Shown: piece after piece, positions 29,601 to 42,820 of the stretch
Position numbering within the stretch: the first letter of the stretch is position 1
Layout: each line of letters begins with the position of its first letter
Assembly: GCA_024305405.1 (NCBI GenBank)
Contig: JAKNDB010000096.1
Coordinates: 124,001-188,000, forward strand
Reading direction: 5' to 3'
Origin: Dirofilaria immitis
Lineage: Eukaryota > Nematoda > Chromadorea > Rhabditida > Onchocercidae
Length of the DNA stretch: 64,000 nt
Made by a program: the position numbers and the translations under genes
Notes under the pieces: generated by a model
Databases searched by the model: none
What the model saw: the letters and a program-made list of their open reading frames with translations, nothing else
What the model was told of the DNA's origin: nothing

Positions 29601-30586
29601 TCGTGAGAAGAATATTCGCGAAAAAGCGAATATGGGGATTGAATTACATTCCTCGTATATTCATTTAGGACCACGTGCTACGGTTAGTAACACATGTTGT
29701 TATAGACGCAATAGATGGAAAATTTGAAGAAGGTATTTCTAAAACCGGACCGATTAGTCTAAAAACTTTAAAGTATTCAAAAAACCAAAATAATTGGTCT
29801 TGTGAAACACTCACATTGGAAACGAACTAATTCCTAATTGACAAAATATTCAGAATTTGCATATTTGTATCCGTATTTTTAGCAACGCCTTTACTGTTGA
29901 GTACGCTAATGGTTATTATCAAACAAATAAAAATAATGTGTTAAGTTGCATAATTAAGTCTAGTATCCTTTATATCATTCAGGATATTCTGGACAAGATT
30001 TTTCTTTGTCACTTTTCTGTTTCGCCACTTTTCTGTACTTACAGCTTAGTGGATTGCGTGACTTTGGTTTTATAGAAGGAGCTCGACGGCCATGTTCACT
30101 TATATCGTTAACAGCTTCATCTTGCTCAAGCTCAAATAATTTGGGGCGAATACAAGGTAATCTTCATTAAATATTATTAAAAATTTCATTTCCGTTGAAT
30201 GGAAATAAACTAAAATTAGATTGTAGAGCTGTTAGACCTATCGTAATTTTCAGTATCTATTGAGGCACTCAAATTACATGCTATGGCATTCGCAATTCAA
30301 ATTTATAGATGAAAAAAATTGGACAAACCAAATTTTGTTTTATAGAATTAGAGTGGTTAGGTTTATGGTAAAAAGTGTTGGCTTTTTTATCGGAACATGT
30401 TTTGTATGTTGGAAAAATTAAATTTCAGTAGGAAAAGGTACATGTGACATTGGTGGTGATCTTTGTCGAGTGGAAGAAGGTGACGAGTGGGAAAGCATGC
30501 ATGAATCAAGTCCAAATATCAAATATTCAGATAGTACACTTCCACGTTTTCGAGCTCCACCACCGCCAGATCTGAATCAGAAATAA
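20626..30586 (+). CDS. Dbl-family RhoGEF (CRAL-TRIO, spectrin-like, DH, PH), MCF2L/PLEKHG4-like
   Basis: Guanine-nucleotide exchange factor for Rho-type GTPases. I read 24 exons: 20626-20707, 21296-21410, 21611-21709, 21954-22058, 22179-22295, 22630-22765, 23466-23597, 24380-24518, 24657-24743, 24913-25149, 25350-25484, 25704-26112, 26411-26542, 26790-26984, 27063-27150, 27343-27512, 27830-27966, 28052-28208, 28400-28504, 28705-28998, 29283-29381, 29527-29682, 30045-30156, 30429-30586; about 1,200 residues. A CRAL-TRIO-like start (KPVIELRISSE, then LYIIIDVRDCS) is followed by helical spectrin-like repeats (exons 6-12), a Ser-rich linker, the DH domain (VVRDLLDSEIDYVSALR; LLIKPIERIGKYALALQQLL, about 765-945) and a PH domain (VFLFENCVVLTKPK, about 960-1100). 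REKANMGIELHSS after the PH recalls the PLEKHG4/quattro group. Four sites lack one base: T run 21383-21388, A run 22648-22653, A runs 25741-25744 and 25912-25915. Adding one base at each run restores frame and canonical splicing. The start could lie in an unseen upstream exon. Confidence 0.85.
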
Positions 30587-30881
30587 TAAGATTGTCAGCC
30601 AATGAGCCATCTAAGATGGTCATCATGACGTTGGTGCTGTAATTACTTTATTTCGTATTTTATGAATTCTATGTATGCATAGTGATATCATTTTACTGTT
30701 TCGTTGTCATATTTTTGAGTACCATAAGAATTTAGAGTTCATTTCTTATGCTTCTTTCTTCATGAATGCTCCGTACACTTATGGCACGTCACCATATCAT
30801 GCTCGCTAGCCAAGACTAGTTGTACCAAGAACCAAATATTCCATATATTTAGCAGAGTTTTTCCCTAGGAAGTACTCGCCA

Positions 30882-30887
30882 AATAAA
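30882..30887 (+). promoter_or_regulatory. Likely poly(A) signal of the RhoGEF gene
   Basis: AATAAA about 296 nt after the TAA stop at 30584-30586, in a 3' UTR-like stretch of less AT-biased sequence. Confidence 0.5.
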
Positions 30888-31946
30888 AGCTATATCTTCA
30901 TTACCTGATTTATTAAATGAATTATAATTCGATTGCAACTTAACGAACATATGTACATAAATGATTTTCAACTTTCAAAAATGTTGAATTCCGAGCGTTA
31001 ATAAGATTGTTCTTAAGTGGCAAAATGTTTACTCCAGCTGATTTACTGGTTTATTTTATATAAGTTATTGCAGGTCGATGCTTTACATAATTTTAAATAT
31101 CTTTCTATGCTTGCCTTACTCTTCTTAACCCAACTTTCTTGCTTTTTCTTGCTATTTCTTCTGATAAGTGATCATATGTCGTGTAAAGGATACTGTAAAC
31201 AATTTCCTGATTAATAAAGAAACACTAACGAATTTCAAAAATGATGATTGAGGATAATTTTCAGGTCGTTTAATAAGAATATTAAAATATAGGCCATACA
31301 ATAACATTTTAGTTTGAATAAAATAACCTAATTACAAGTATTACTTCATGATGTCACTAAGTTGTGAAGAACACTAGATAACAAGAAATATTTACTAATG
31401 AGGGTAAAGAAAGAAGAATGAAAGAAAAGAAAGCCAATATCCCAATAAATAACATCAATTTCCTAAATAAACTTCAAATCCTATAATTTTTTCTTGTTTA
31501 CAGTTAGTTGTTCCTCAATCAGTTAATATTTAATGATATATACATACATACATACATACAGAGTGGTTTGGAACCAACATACATTTACATGAATAAAATG
31601 AGATCATAATAGACAACTTGTTCCTTAACAAATTAAATAGAAACTACAATATGAAATATGAGAAGATCTGCGCAATTCCCTGTATTTCCCGCGCCTACCT
31701 TCTATATATTGGTTCGTACATTTCCTTCATCAAATAAAAATTCAGTTAATATTGATAAAAAAGATATCTATTGCATAGGAATCGACGAAATACAGGATTA
31801 CTTCTAGTTCAAAGTACAAAATGTGCCATGTAATAAGTCCTGCCTATGAACGAAGTGATGGATTCATTTGAATTTAATAAAACGCCGGTTAATAAAGCAG
31901 TTACCTTGCATGATTATAATATGTACTATGTTTTTAGCAATAACAA
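30888..31946. other. Convergent intergenic region (RhoGEF and NF-YC 3' ends)
   Basis: It holds the 3' UTRs of the two tail-to-tail genes and a short CATA repeat near 31540-31560. I see no further coding exon. Confidence 0.6.
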
Positions 31947-34269
31947 CTAGGTCGATGGAGGAAGTTGGACTTGGAATTGTTGTATGTTGCCTTCTGGCAA
32001 ATTCAGTGCAATCAGTTGAATAGGTTGATTACCCGTACCTATAGGTAGTTGTATTGGCTGTCCAATTTGAGTAGCTTGTACAACTGATCCTGTTGCCAAT
32101 GCTCCATCTGAGGATCCAACCTAAACAAGAACAATCAATTTATTTCAATGGAATAACAACAAAGCTCAGCAAATATTTGAATAAAAATCTGGACAGTTCA
32201 GATTTCCAGATTTTTCGAAAATTTTAAAACATGATTTTCACTTGAAAAATTTTGAAATTTTTGGCTCAAATGATTGAAACAAAGTCAAGCAGAACGTGGA
32301 AGGGAAAATGTTTCCCAAATACCTGTAAAACATATTGGACATTTCCATTCGTGGATGCCATGCTGTTGGCATCTGCAACAACTGGTTGTAATTCTTCAGA
32401 ATGTTCTTGCTGCAATATAAATACATTAAGGGAAGAAAATGTTTTATTCTTAATCTCTGTAACTTAAAAAATCGACAACTAATTATTCAGTTTAATTCAT
32501 TATCGTGAAATCTATAGTAAAGCCTTATCTCAATGAAAATAGCTTGGTCCAAAACTGTTATGAACTCTGAAAAGAAGATTCGATCTTCGTTAGAGGTCAA
32601 TACAAACGATGGATTTCACGACAATACGTAAATTGACATTAAAAGAATCATAAACTATACCTACTTTAGAATTAACCAGAATAAACTAATCTGTAACAAT
32701 TTCACTAAAATTATAAAAATTAAATAATGAACTCTGTGATATCAACTGAATATATATGAATATGATCATGTTAATCATTGAAAGCAAGCTGCACAAAATA
32801 AAAAAGATAGCTTACATGACTATTAGTCTGCGATGGCCATCTTTGATCCTCTCGTGGAACGATGTCAATCAAAAAATCGAACATGTCGTTCCTGTAAGAA
32901 AAGGAAAATATTCTCTTAAAAACTTAAAGAATATCAAAATTAAGTGGCAAAATGTTTTAAACTTGTATTTTAAAAACCTAAATTCCGCAAATATTGTAAA
33001 AAGAAAAAATGTTTGCCAAAAAATAAAATAGAAATGGAACAAGAAATATCACCTGGCTACAGCTTGAGAAATGTCTGACTTCTGCAATGTTTTCCGTTTA
33101 TTATCTTCCGTATGTTTCAAGCACTTAAAGTTAATTCTTCAACAAAGATTTCTGATGCTTTCGCAAGTAAAATGGGCGTTTCTGAGCCAATCATCTAAAG
33201 AAATACGATGAAGTGAGCTATTTTAAGTAAAAGATTAAAAAAATTCGTGAAAATTGAAATATGATAAAAATTAAAATCTTAGTTTAGTGTTAATAAGAGT
33301 CAGAAATAAAAAAATAATTGAACTTGCCATTCGTTTAACATCATCATCCAACTTCATGATTTTCTTTATTCTCGCCAAGGGTAACTGCAGCTCTTGATGT
33401 CGGCTTGCTTCACGTAATGTTTTCTGCAAAAATATTACAGTTGATAATGCGAATATCAAATTTTGGATAGAGTTTATTAGTTTATTTCCATTTTGAAATT
33501 ATTTGAAGCTAAGTAACCAAAGAGAACCAATTAACCATAGAACATACTTTTTATACATTTTTGTGAAAGTATCATACTTTTTATATATTTTCTATGAAAG
33601 TATCATACTTTTTATATATTTTCTGTGAAAGTATCTTTAAATTTCAGCTGTATTCTGATACTATCAGTTTTCTTTAAATTTCATGAAGTAAATATTCAAG
33701 AATTGTAAAATTTTAAAATTTTAAATATAAAAATGATTAACTGAAATCTTAAAAATAAACTGACTGGATCAAGCGCATCAATTTTTGCACGAATGCGAGG
33801 CCAAAATGAAGCCATTTCCTGATCTACATCATATATACCACCTTCTTTTCCAAGTAGTTCATCATTTCCTTGCTCCTGAAAAGACGAAAATATATATTAA
33901 AGAGAACAGGCAATGATATGATGATGCGCGAAATGAAACTTCATTAGTAAGATTCAAATGGCGCCTTTTAGTATTAAGCAAGAATAATACAGGTCTCATT
34001 ATATAAGTATTTAGGTTGTTCAACATCTTTTACCTAAGTAGAAAAAGGCTTCCTTGCTTTCTATAATGTTATCTGCGCACAATCAAAGTTACTGATAAGG
34101 ATGCAAGATAAGAAAAAAGTGATAACAAAAATAACAAAGCAAAAACCTGTGAAGTAGAGAGCTCAGCTTGGACGAAATGTGCTTTATCATCATCCATCAT
34201 TTTTGGTATAAACAATTCATCATCAGTAATTTGTTGTTGCTGATGATGTTCACCATTTGCTGTTGTCAT
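31947..34269 (-). CDS. nfyc: NF-YC, histone-fold subunit of the CCAAT-binding factor NF-Y
   Basis: Subunit C of the trimeric CCAAT-box transcription factor; it dimerises with NF-YB through a histone fold in the nucleus. Exons from the right: 34147-34269, 33765-33875, 33328-33423, 33053-33194, 32816-32891, 32323-32409, 31947-32120; about 269 residues. The fold starts at FWPRIRAKI and includes LPLARIKKIMKLDDDVKRM, then SETPILLAKASEIFVEELTL, HTEDNKRKTLQKSDISQAV and DMFDFLIDIVPRE, all close to the family. The C-terminal tail is Gln-rich (IGQPIQLPIGTGNQPIQLI), as in transactivating NF-YC tails. The ATG at 34269 is the first in-frame ATG. The intron after 33328 uses a GC donor (ATG|gcaagt). Exon 4 is one base short: in-frame TGA at 33117-33119, and one added base next to TTAAG restores the HTEDNKR frame. 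Confidence 0.9.
33543..33634. repeat. Three ~31 bp copies of a palindromic unit in an NF-YC intron
   Basis: Copies start at 33543, 33573 and 33604. Each begins CATACTTTTTATA and ends GAAAGTAT, so ATACTTT and AAAGTAT form a 7 bp stem within every unit. Confidence 0.85.
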
Positions 34270-35205
34270 TAGTGCCAAATATATAGCAACTTTTAAATAC
34301 TAAAAATATTAAATATTAAAGATGGAAATTTTGAAAATATGTGATAAAAGCATAAGAGCTGAACAAATTCATATTTCTGTTTAACATTATTTTTCTAATA
34401 ATGTTTATAATTAGGCCATATATATATATATATATATATCTTTCCCTAGTTCTGATCAATATATGTATCTTTTTGATATGATAGTGAATTAATTGACATT
34501 TCAGCGTCGATAGGAAAATCGGTAGAATTCGTGAATATATTCGGGATTGCAACTATTACTTCACAAAGGAGGGAAGAGAGAGAGAGAGAGAACACATTAT
34601 ATGGCAAATTACCTGAAAAAACATGTGAAAATCGAACAGTAGTGATACACCATTCACTAATTTCAAATACATAGATACAGTACTCATGTTTTTCGCTACA
34701 AGATTCACCAAAAGATAATAAATTTGTTTTTATTGTTTATAAAAACTTGTAAAGTAGTTCGGGTGATTTCAAGGAGTTATCACCGATAAAGTATTGATTA
34801 TTTTACTAAATAGATCGAGACAATATTTTCTAACGATAATCACAAATTTAAATTTGCGCTTAAGTTCAAATTTATACTCATGAAAATTTAAATTTATACA
34901 TAAGCCTACTAAAAAAGCAATATCTCTCCTTTTAATTATTATCTATAATTTGCACTTTTATCATCTTTATGATTAAACGGATAGACATACTTGATTTATT
35001 TTAACGAATAGTTAAAAAAATTAACTGAGAAAAGACATTGTTTTTCTTCGAGAAATAGCTAACCGATGAAAGGGAAGATGTTTTGAATCGTACATGTATA
35101 TATATATATATATATATATTTAAGTATATATATATATGAATATGTCACTTTTTTCTCTTGATTAGCAATCGAATCAATCATTGATTTGATATGATAACAT
35201 ATTTG

Positions 35206-35207
<2 letters not shown>

Positions 35208-35242
<35 letters not shown>
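35208..35242. repeat. (CA)n microsatellite
   Basis: Near-pure CA dinucleotide run grading into (TA)n. Confidence 0.9.
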
Positions 35243-35250
<8 letters not shown>

Positions 35251-35520
35251 CACATATGCTTACTTTCTTTTCCTCATCTTTCATTTGAAATTGCTAAAGA
35301 TTGCTTTACAAATTGCTTCATATCATTATTTATCTCAAAATTATTCCTTGCTATTGCTTTTTAACATTCGAACAAAACGATATCAATATGATCGATCATG
35401 CATTCGAATATAATTAAAAATAATTGCAATACTTATTTTATCAATTTTACTTCTTTTTTATTATCAAAAATGATTACAGTGATTATTTTATCAGTTTCGC
35501 TTATCTTTATTATCATTCGT

Positions 35521-35547
35521 TCGTATAGCATTTATTATGCTATACGA
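35521..35547. other. Perfect 11 bp stem with a 5 nt loop
   Basis: TCGTATAGCAT, loop TTATT, ATGCTATACGA: a perfect inverted repeat. A further ATGCTATAC copy follows at about 35557. It lies in the NF-YC/kinase intergenic region; no terminator or RNA family recognised. Confidence 0.5.
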
Positions 35548-37771
35548 TACTATACTATGCTATACCGTGAATTCTATCCGATGAGTTAAATCGGTAATTT
35601 GTCTTCTCTCAAAATTTAGCGAAAATTTTTTGCTGTCGCAAACTTCAAAGTAGCTCTATCGTTAACGATTAACTAATTAACCTTTGTAAATATTAGTTCC
35701 TTCGCTTCTATTATATCCTTTTCTTATTCCCTTCTTATCTCGCTCTTCCTCTCTCCTTCTCTTTCTCTCTCTTTTTCTCTCTCTCTCGAAATTAACTTTT
35801 GATATATATATTTCAGTGATACTGTTATCATTTTGATTTTTTTTTTTATCAAAAGGAACTTCAATATATATTGCTTATTGTAATGCAAATTTTATATTCC
35901 ATTAATTGAGATATTCAAAAATTCTATAATTCTATTTGATCATAGAGATCAAGTTTATTGAAAATTATTCTAGCAATTTCTAGATCATTCGTATATTTTT
36001 AATTTAGGCAATCGATCTATTTTAAATTAAGCCTAATTATAATTAAAAAATAACGGATAAATGAATGATAATATTAGCTTAATATTTAAAAAATTTTTTT
36101 ATTAATTTTAAATTTTATAATTAATCGTTAATTTTAATACTGTAAGGATAAAAATTTATTAAAATAAATGAAAAAAACTGTTTTAAAAAAGTATTCGAAC
36201 ATTTCTAACATAATCATATCAATCATAGATCATTATCAAATTTTATCACTTTCAAATGATTACAATCATATCACAATGTTAATCGTAAAAATCAATTAAT
36301 ACAAATTTTTAAATTGTTAAAAAAAAAAAGTAAAAAGAAAAAATTGTTTTTCATGACATTGACATTTTTGCACTTTTAAGGAAATATATATTTTGAAAAA
36401 AAAAAAAGAATTTTCCAGTTATGGTAGGATCAACGGGCAATCTCTCTCTCTCTTCTCTCTTTCTTTTTCCCTCTCCTCTCTCTGTTTATTCATTTGTAAA
36501 AATTCATCCTCTCAACTAGTAAACTATATTTACAATTGTCACTTCGCTTTTCTTTTTTTTTTTCAATATAGAGAATTCGAATCAGGTCAACTTTTATCAA
36601 TCAGTAGTATTCTTTTTAATTTTTGCTTTTGAAATTTCAGTATGCATATATTTATCAATAAATATTTCACTTTCAAAATTTCAAATATTTGATATAAATA
36701 TGCAAATTTTTCGTCATTTATGAAATGTAATTTTATTCGATGAATAATTTTATTCGAGAACGATCATTTCAATCCATATTACAAATAAGTAAAACTTATT
36801 GTTTAACTTGAATGAAAATGAATAATATGAAAAAGTTTTAATTGTTGAAATAAAAGTTTGATCTTTTTTTTTTGCTATTATTTAAATTAAGCAAAATTTC
36901 ATATTGCTAGAAAATTCTTTATAAAACTTTTATTTCAAAAAAGAAAAAAATAGTTATTGTCTATACTTCTTCAAAAAAAAATAAAAAAATAAATTATATT
37001 TTCAAATATTTTTATTTTTATTTTTTTCTTTTGCCTATCTCATACAATTATAATAATTTTGCGAAAATGACTAATATTTTTATGAAAGTACTTTCGTTAT
37101 TAATTACATTTTGCGTTTTAGTTATAAATGATTTTTTCTTTTTTTTTTTTTTTTTTTAATTTCCTCTGTTATGAAATTAATTATCGATTTGATAATTAGG
37201 ACTTTTATTTTTAGTAAGTCTTAGATATAATAGACATATGAATGATTACTTGTTATTTCCTATATTATAAATTTAATCACCTGATAATTATTACACCAAA
37301 AATTTAATGACTTTTTAAATATATGTTGAGAGAAGAAAAAAAAATCTTTGATAAATTATCACAATTATTTAAGTATTGAGCAAACGTAAAATATTGCTTA
37401 TCATGATTTATTTGAATGTTTTCAAGCATTAATTTGTTTTCTATATCTTATCAGAATATGTTTGATTTTTAATTTAGAATCATTATCAGTATATCTATTA
37501 TTTTGATAATCGTATACATATGAATATAACCGAGATTTTTCATTTTCCTAGCACTTAATTTGAAGTATTTTCTTATAGGAACAAATTTAAAAGCACCCTC
37601 GAGAATTACTTCAAGAAAGCAGAAAATTAAATTCTTCTATTCTTCTCCAATCTCATGTTTATAGTTTTATAGCAATGTTTGAGAGAAAAATTATATTTGT
37701 TAGGTTTTTTTATATTCCATTCTTGTATATATATTATTCCGTTCCTATACACATATATATATTATTCCGTT

Positions 37772-37810
<39 letters not shown>

Positions 37811-39797
37811 AATATATTTGTGAAAACAAAAACCGGATAGATTAAAAATCATATATAATTATCGATTTAGATGATATCAATCTAACCAATAATCCGTTTG
37901 CATTTTATTTATTTGCTATAGGTAAGTTTGTTAATTTTAATTTTCAACGCATTTTGTTGACACTATGTCGAGATTGACATCAATCCATAGTTCAATTTAC
38001 TCATGATAATTCTTGATTCCCATCCTATTTTCATAAATACTCATCAAAAATCCAATTGGGAATAAATTTAATCTAAAATGAACTGATGAGTTATGATAAA
38101 ATACTTTTATTGCTGGTATTAATTTTTCAAATTATCGCCAAACTTATCAAATTTTATTGCTAAAATATCAAAGACTATCATTTCGAATTTGATAATTATA
38201 GCATGAAGAAATTGCTAATTTTGCATATATTTGCAATTTTTAAATTTCATAATTTTAAATAATTTGTTTATGAAATCAATCAATTGGATTATATATATAT
38301 ATAATATTATTTGATAAATATATTTATAATTTATCATCTATTAAAATGTTTCCTCGTTTTTTTCTTTGCCATTTTATTGTAACAAATAAACTTTTAAGTA
38401 AAAATTATGCAATTTTGCATTCTCTGAATATATTTTATCTTAATCATTTTATCTTAATCACTTGTTGTTCCTATCAATTATCATACGTTTATCATTTTAT
38501 TTTTCCTATTTCTTTAGCTAAACAAATAAATTTTAAATGTAAACTTTTAAAACAAATCATTTAAGCTAATATAAATTTAAGAAAAAAAATTACAAAATGA
38601 TTTTATTCTAAGAAATGAAAAATCAAAATATAAGCAAATATTTTATTTTCGTCAAAAAAAAACAAAATTGAATAACTAATAAAAGTTAATTTCACTTCTA
38701 AAAGTTTTATTATAAAAGGCAATTAATTGATCAAAGTTTATTTACTTTATGTCCTTTGTTTTTGTGCTTTAATCTTTTAAAAATATTATTATTTTTTTAA
38801 TTTTCTATCTTAATATTATAAAGAAATAATCGTAATAAGAAAAGGAAAAGTTAAAGTTTACTTCCTTTTCTTTGTTCATGAAATTCAAATCTTATTATCT
38901 TTATAAATGATTCAATATTATGATTTTTGATTAAATCGAGAATGAGAAAAAAAAGATAAAGTATTAAGAAATCAAGTCGCTTAAGTTCGATAATTATATT
39001 AATATTTTTGCTTTATACTGATAAAAACTGATAAGAAAATTCAATTTAACATATGCGAAACAATTGCGATAACCAATGTCTTCCGATTAGAATTCATATG
39101 AAAATGAATTGTAAAATTGGGAATATCGTTGGTCGAGAAGAATTTAATTGTTTGATTTTTTAATATATGCAGAAAAATTTTAATGAATGATTGAAATAAA
39201 TAATGCTGAGACAAGTTGCTAGCTTTTGCGAGATTATAAGAAGACTTACTGATTTATCGAGAAGTTTAAGAAAAAATAACCACAAGTCTTAAAATATCAA
39301 ATTATGCTTAATCATAATAAGGCTAAAGGCTATCGATCAAAATCTTACTGCCTCATTCTCTGACTAATTTGAATAGGCAATTTTTTTTTTTTTAAAAAGC
39401 CAAGAAGATTAAATTATCAAGTTTTTTATAGGAATGATTTAAGTTTCTCATAGTTTTCGATGGAATATGTTGAAAAATTTCGGGAATCGCTATATCATAT
39501 AATGATGGATTTGTAAAATGATTCATGTGATAAATGATAAGTTGAAGAATTATAAAAATCAAATGATTCATGTGATAAGTGATAAGCTAATAATTTATGA
39601 AAAATTAAATGATATAAGTTTTTGTTAAATAAGTTTTTAAAAGTTAATCAATTTTGATGAAATTTTTGCAACCATTTAGTTAGTGTAAAATTTATAATAG
39701 TAAATATTAGAAATAGAAAAGTTTTATAAATTTCTACGCTAAACAAATGCTAATGTAATTTGAGCTTAGATTCCTTTTGCTTCAAATCCTTCAAACT

Positions 39798-39890
39798 ATG
39801 AAATATATATGTATGTATGTATGTGTATGTGTATGTGGATATATGTATGTGTATGTGTATGTGGATGTATGTATGTGTATGTTTATGTAT
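39798..39890. repeat. (TATG)n / TGTATG microsatellite
   Basis: Mixed GTAT, GTATGT and GGAT repeats in intergenic DNA. Confidence 0.85.
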
Positions 39891-40062
39891 AGGGAATTGA
39901 TATGGAGCGCGAAATAATTAAGAATTTTAATACATTATTGCTTATTTTCAATTGCTTCACTACTTCGACGCCTACTTTTGCATTTAGCTTCTTCATTATT
40001 CATCTTCATCCTTATCATTATTTTCATCATCATTTTCATCTTCATATTTATCATCATGTCTA

Positions 40063-40101
<39 letters not shown>

Positions 40102-40152
40102 TTCATTATCTTTATCAGTCACCTTATCATCATCATCATCATCATCATCATT
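40063..40152. repeat. (ATC)n microsatellite
   Basis: Two ATC blocks separated by TTCATTATC-type sequence. Apparent poly-His and poly-Ser frames are artefacts. Confidence 0.9.
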
Positions 40153-40635
40153 TGCTTTTTTATCTTCATCCTTATCATTATCCTCATCTCCACCTTCCTC
40201 ATCTTCATCTTCCGAATCAATTTTCTCGATTCAAAGAAGTAATTTAACAAATTTGATGTCCAACTATGTCTAAATTCTCTACTTGAAACATGTATTCACT
40301 ACATAAGGATAACAGATACTCACTTATTTCTTTTTATCATTTTTGAATTTTTACATTTATTCGAGAATTGTTTTAAAAAAAATAGTAACTTATTAATTTA
40401 CAAGTTATTTATGATTTCTTATCTTTTTATATTCAATTAAAATTGTAACTTTAATTTTGTTAAAGTTATCAAAGTTATCATTGATAACCATAATATTTAT
40501 ATTGTTTTGAATAAGATGACCATTCTCGATGAATCAATGAGTTAGATACTTCGAGATTTTATAATTTCTTGCTTATTCTTTCAGTTATTTAACAATTTTT
40601 TTTTTTAAGTAAGACTTAATTGTAATAAATTCTAG

Positions 40636-40828
<193 letters not shown>

Positions 40829-41439
40829 AAGAGTAATAACACGAGAAAGCTATGAAGCTTAGTAGTTTTTCGAGAATGCATAGCAACAGAATAACGAAAT
40901 GATCGTTGTTGTGTTTTTCAACTTTGTTTTCATTACAAATTTCAATTTTATTCTAGATGATTCTGTGAATCTTTTGCTCTTCTATTTCATTAGATGATAT
41001 ATAATATATATACACATATGTATATATATATTATTGTTTCATTTCTGATATCTCTTTTATGATTATTACAATTCAACCCTAAAAATCCAGATTCTCGACT
41101 TCAATAAAAAATTTAAACTAATAATTGCTAATTTTACTATTGTTAGAAATGAACGTATAGTTTGAAAAATTTAAATTATTACTTAAAACAATCTTATCTT
41201 TACAAATAAGATTTTTCTTCTTTTCGAGAAAAAAATCAGCGACTTTCAAATATTTCTCGATGTTTAATAATGTTTACTTTATTTGATTTAATACTTTACC
41301 TTTTTCAAAAAAAAAAAAATGATTTCAAAATTGAGCAGTTATTCTTTCTTCTTTTCATTGTAAAATATTGGAGGTGTGTTTTAGATGATATGTGTATGTC
41401 GTCTATACATCATTGTTGTATTTGTCTAATTTCGAGAAA

Positions 41440-41535
41440 ATCAATCCACCCTTTTTCCCGGTACGGGCAGGGGAAAAGTTGCCTCAGTGCCAACTCCTGC
41501 GACATTGATAGTTAGAAGAGCAACGATCCTCTTCC
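41440..41535. promoter_or_regulatory. GC-rich island about 0.9 kb upstream of the kinase start
   Basis: The least AT-rich stretch between 35 and 52 kb. It carries two adjacent stem candidates: CTTTTTCCC with GGGGAAAAG, then AGTTG with CAACT. It may be a core promoter, a 5' UTR exon or a structured element of the kinase gene; no protein family match is seen. Confidence 0.3.
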
Positions 41536-41675
41536 GATAATATCATCAAATCATCATCACTCATCATCAACACTATTTCTGACATCAACGAATATTATTA
41601 TTATTATTATTCATCGATCATCTGTCGGTCAGTAGAATCTTTTGAACCTGTTCCACTGGCAATGGTCATTAATCC

Positions 41676-41756
41676 TAATATTACTACTACTACTATTACT
41701 AATACTTAATACTACTACTACTACTATTACTACTATTACTATTATTATTATTATCA
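41676..41756. repeat. (ACT)n/(ATT)n microsatellite
   Basis: Short trinucleotide blocks upstream of the kinase start. Confidence 0.8.
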
Positions 41757-42392
41757 TTAACAATATTTGTTGATGTTGTTGCTATCATTCTCATCACTTT
41801 CTTGATAAACAAAGAAAAGAAAGAAGTAAACAAATTTTTATAATAATATCTTAAAGTTCAAATTTAACTGATAATAAAATAATTGATCCATTCTCAAAAT
41901 ATTGGATTATTTATTTTTATTTCAATTCATTCATCTTTAAAATTTATCGTTAAAAATTCATTCTTACTGTCTATTTATATAGCAATATTGATTATATTCA
42001 AAATTGTTGTTATCATTGTTGTTGTTTGTTGTTTTTATAAAATCTATTTTATCATTTATCTTAATAAATATTTCGAAAAAAAATGAATTAATTGATTGCA
42101 GATCGAATGAATGAATGGATGGATGGATGGATGATAATGATGATGATAACGACAATGATGATAATCATTTTGTGCTGCTAAAAAAAAAAAATTTCCTTTT
42201 TATTTTCTTCCTATTTTACTGCTAACTGATAATTTTTATCATTCTTATCATCATCATCAAATTACTATTCATCCTTTATTGAGAATTTTCGATTATTCGA
42301 TATATTCATTTTATCTAAAAACTTTCAATAATTTACAAATACTATCACTTTAAATTATAAAAGTGAATATTTTGTTATCCAATCTTTTTGAA

Positions 42393-42783
42393 ATGGGTAA
42401 CAATCAAAGTTCAAGTTGTTTAAATGATTCAACAAAACTTGAAAAATACAATTTGAATCGAAAGACAACGTTACGTCAAAATTTCTTATGCAATTTATTA
42501 CGGAAATCACGTTGGATTACTGCATTTTTCACTCGAACAAATCTCACTAATGTTAGTTTATCATTATTATCATTTCCTTTTTCTTTTTTTTTTTGAATAA
42601 TATCTGATAAAATATGTAATTGATAAGCTTTTTTTTTGAGAATAAACACAAAATCAATAATTTATATTCTTAATTCAGAATTTCTTTCCCTTATCATATC
42701 ATTACATAATGTAAACTATAATAGGTAAAATTCTCGAATTAATAGTATAAAATTATTTAAGAAAAAATAAGAATTTTTCTTAC

Positions 42784-42820
<37 letters not shown>

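Noticed and set aside
39902..40273. Frames rich in His and Ser
   Set aside because: They arise from (ATC)n repeats and lack splice sites or family similarity.
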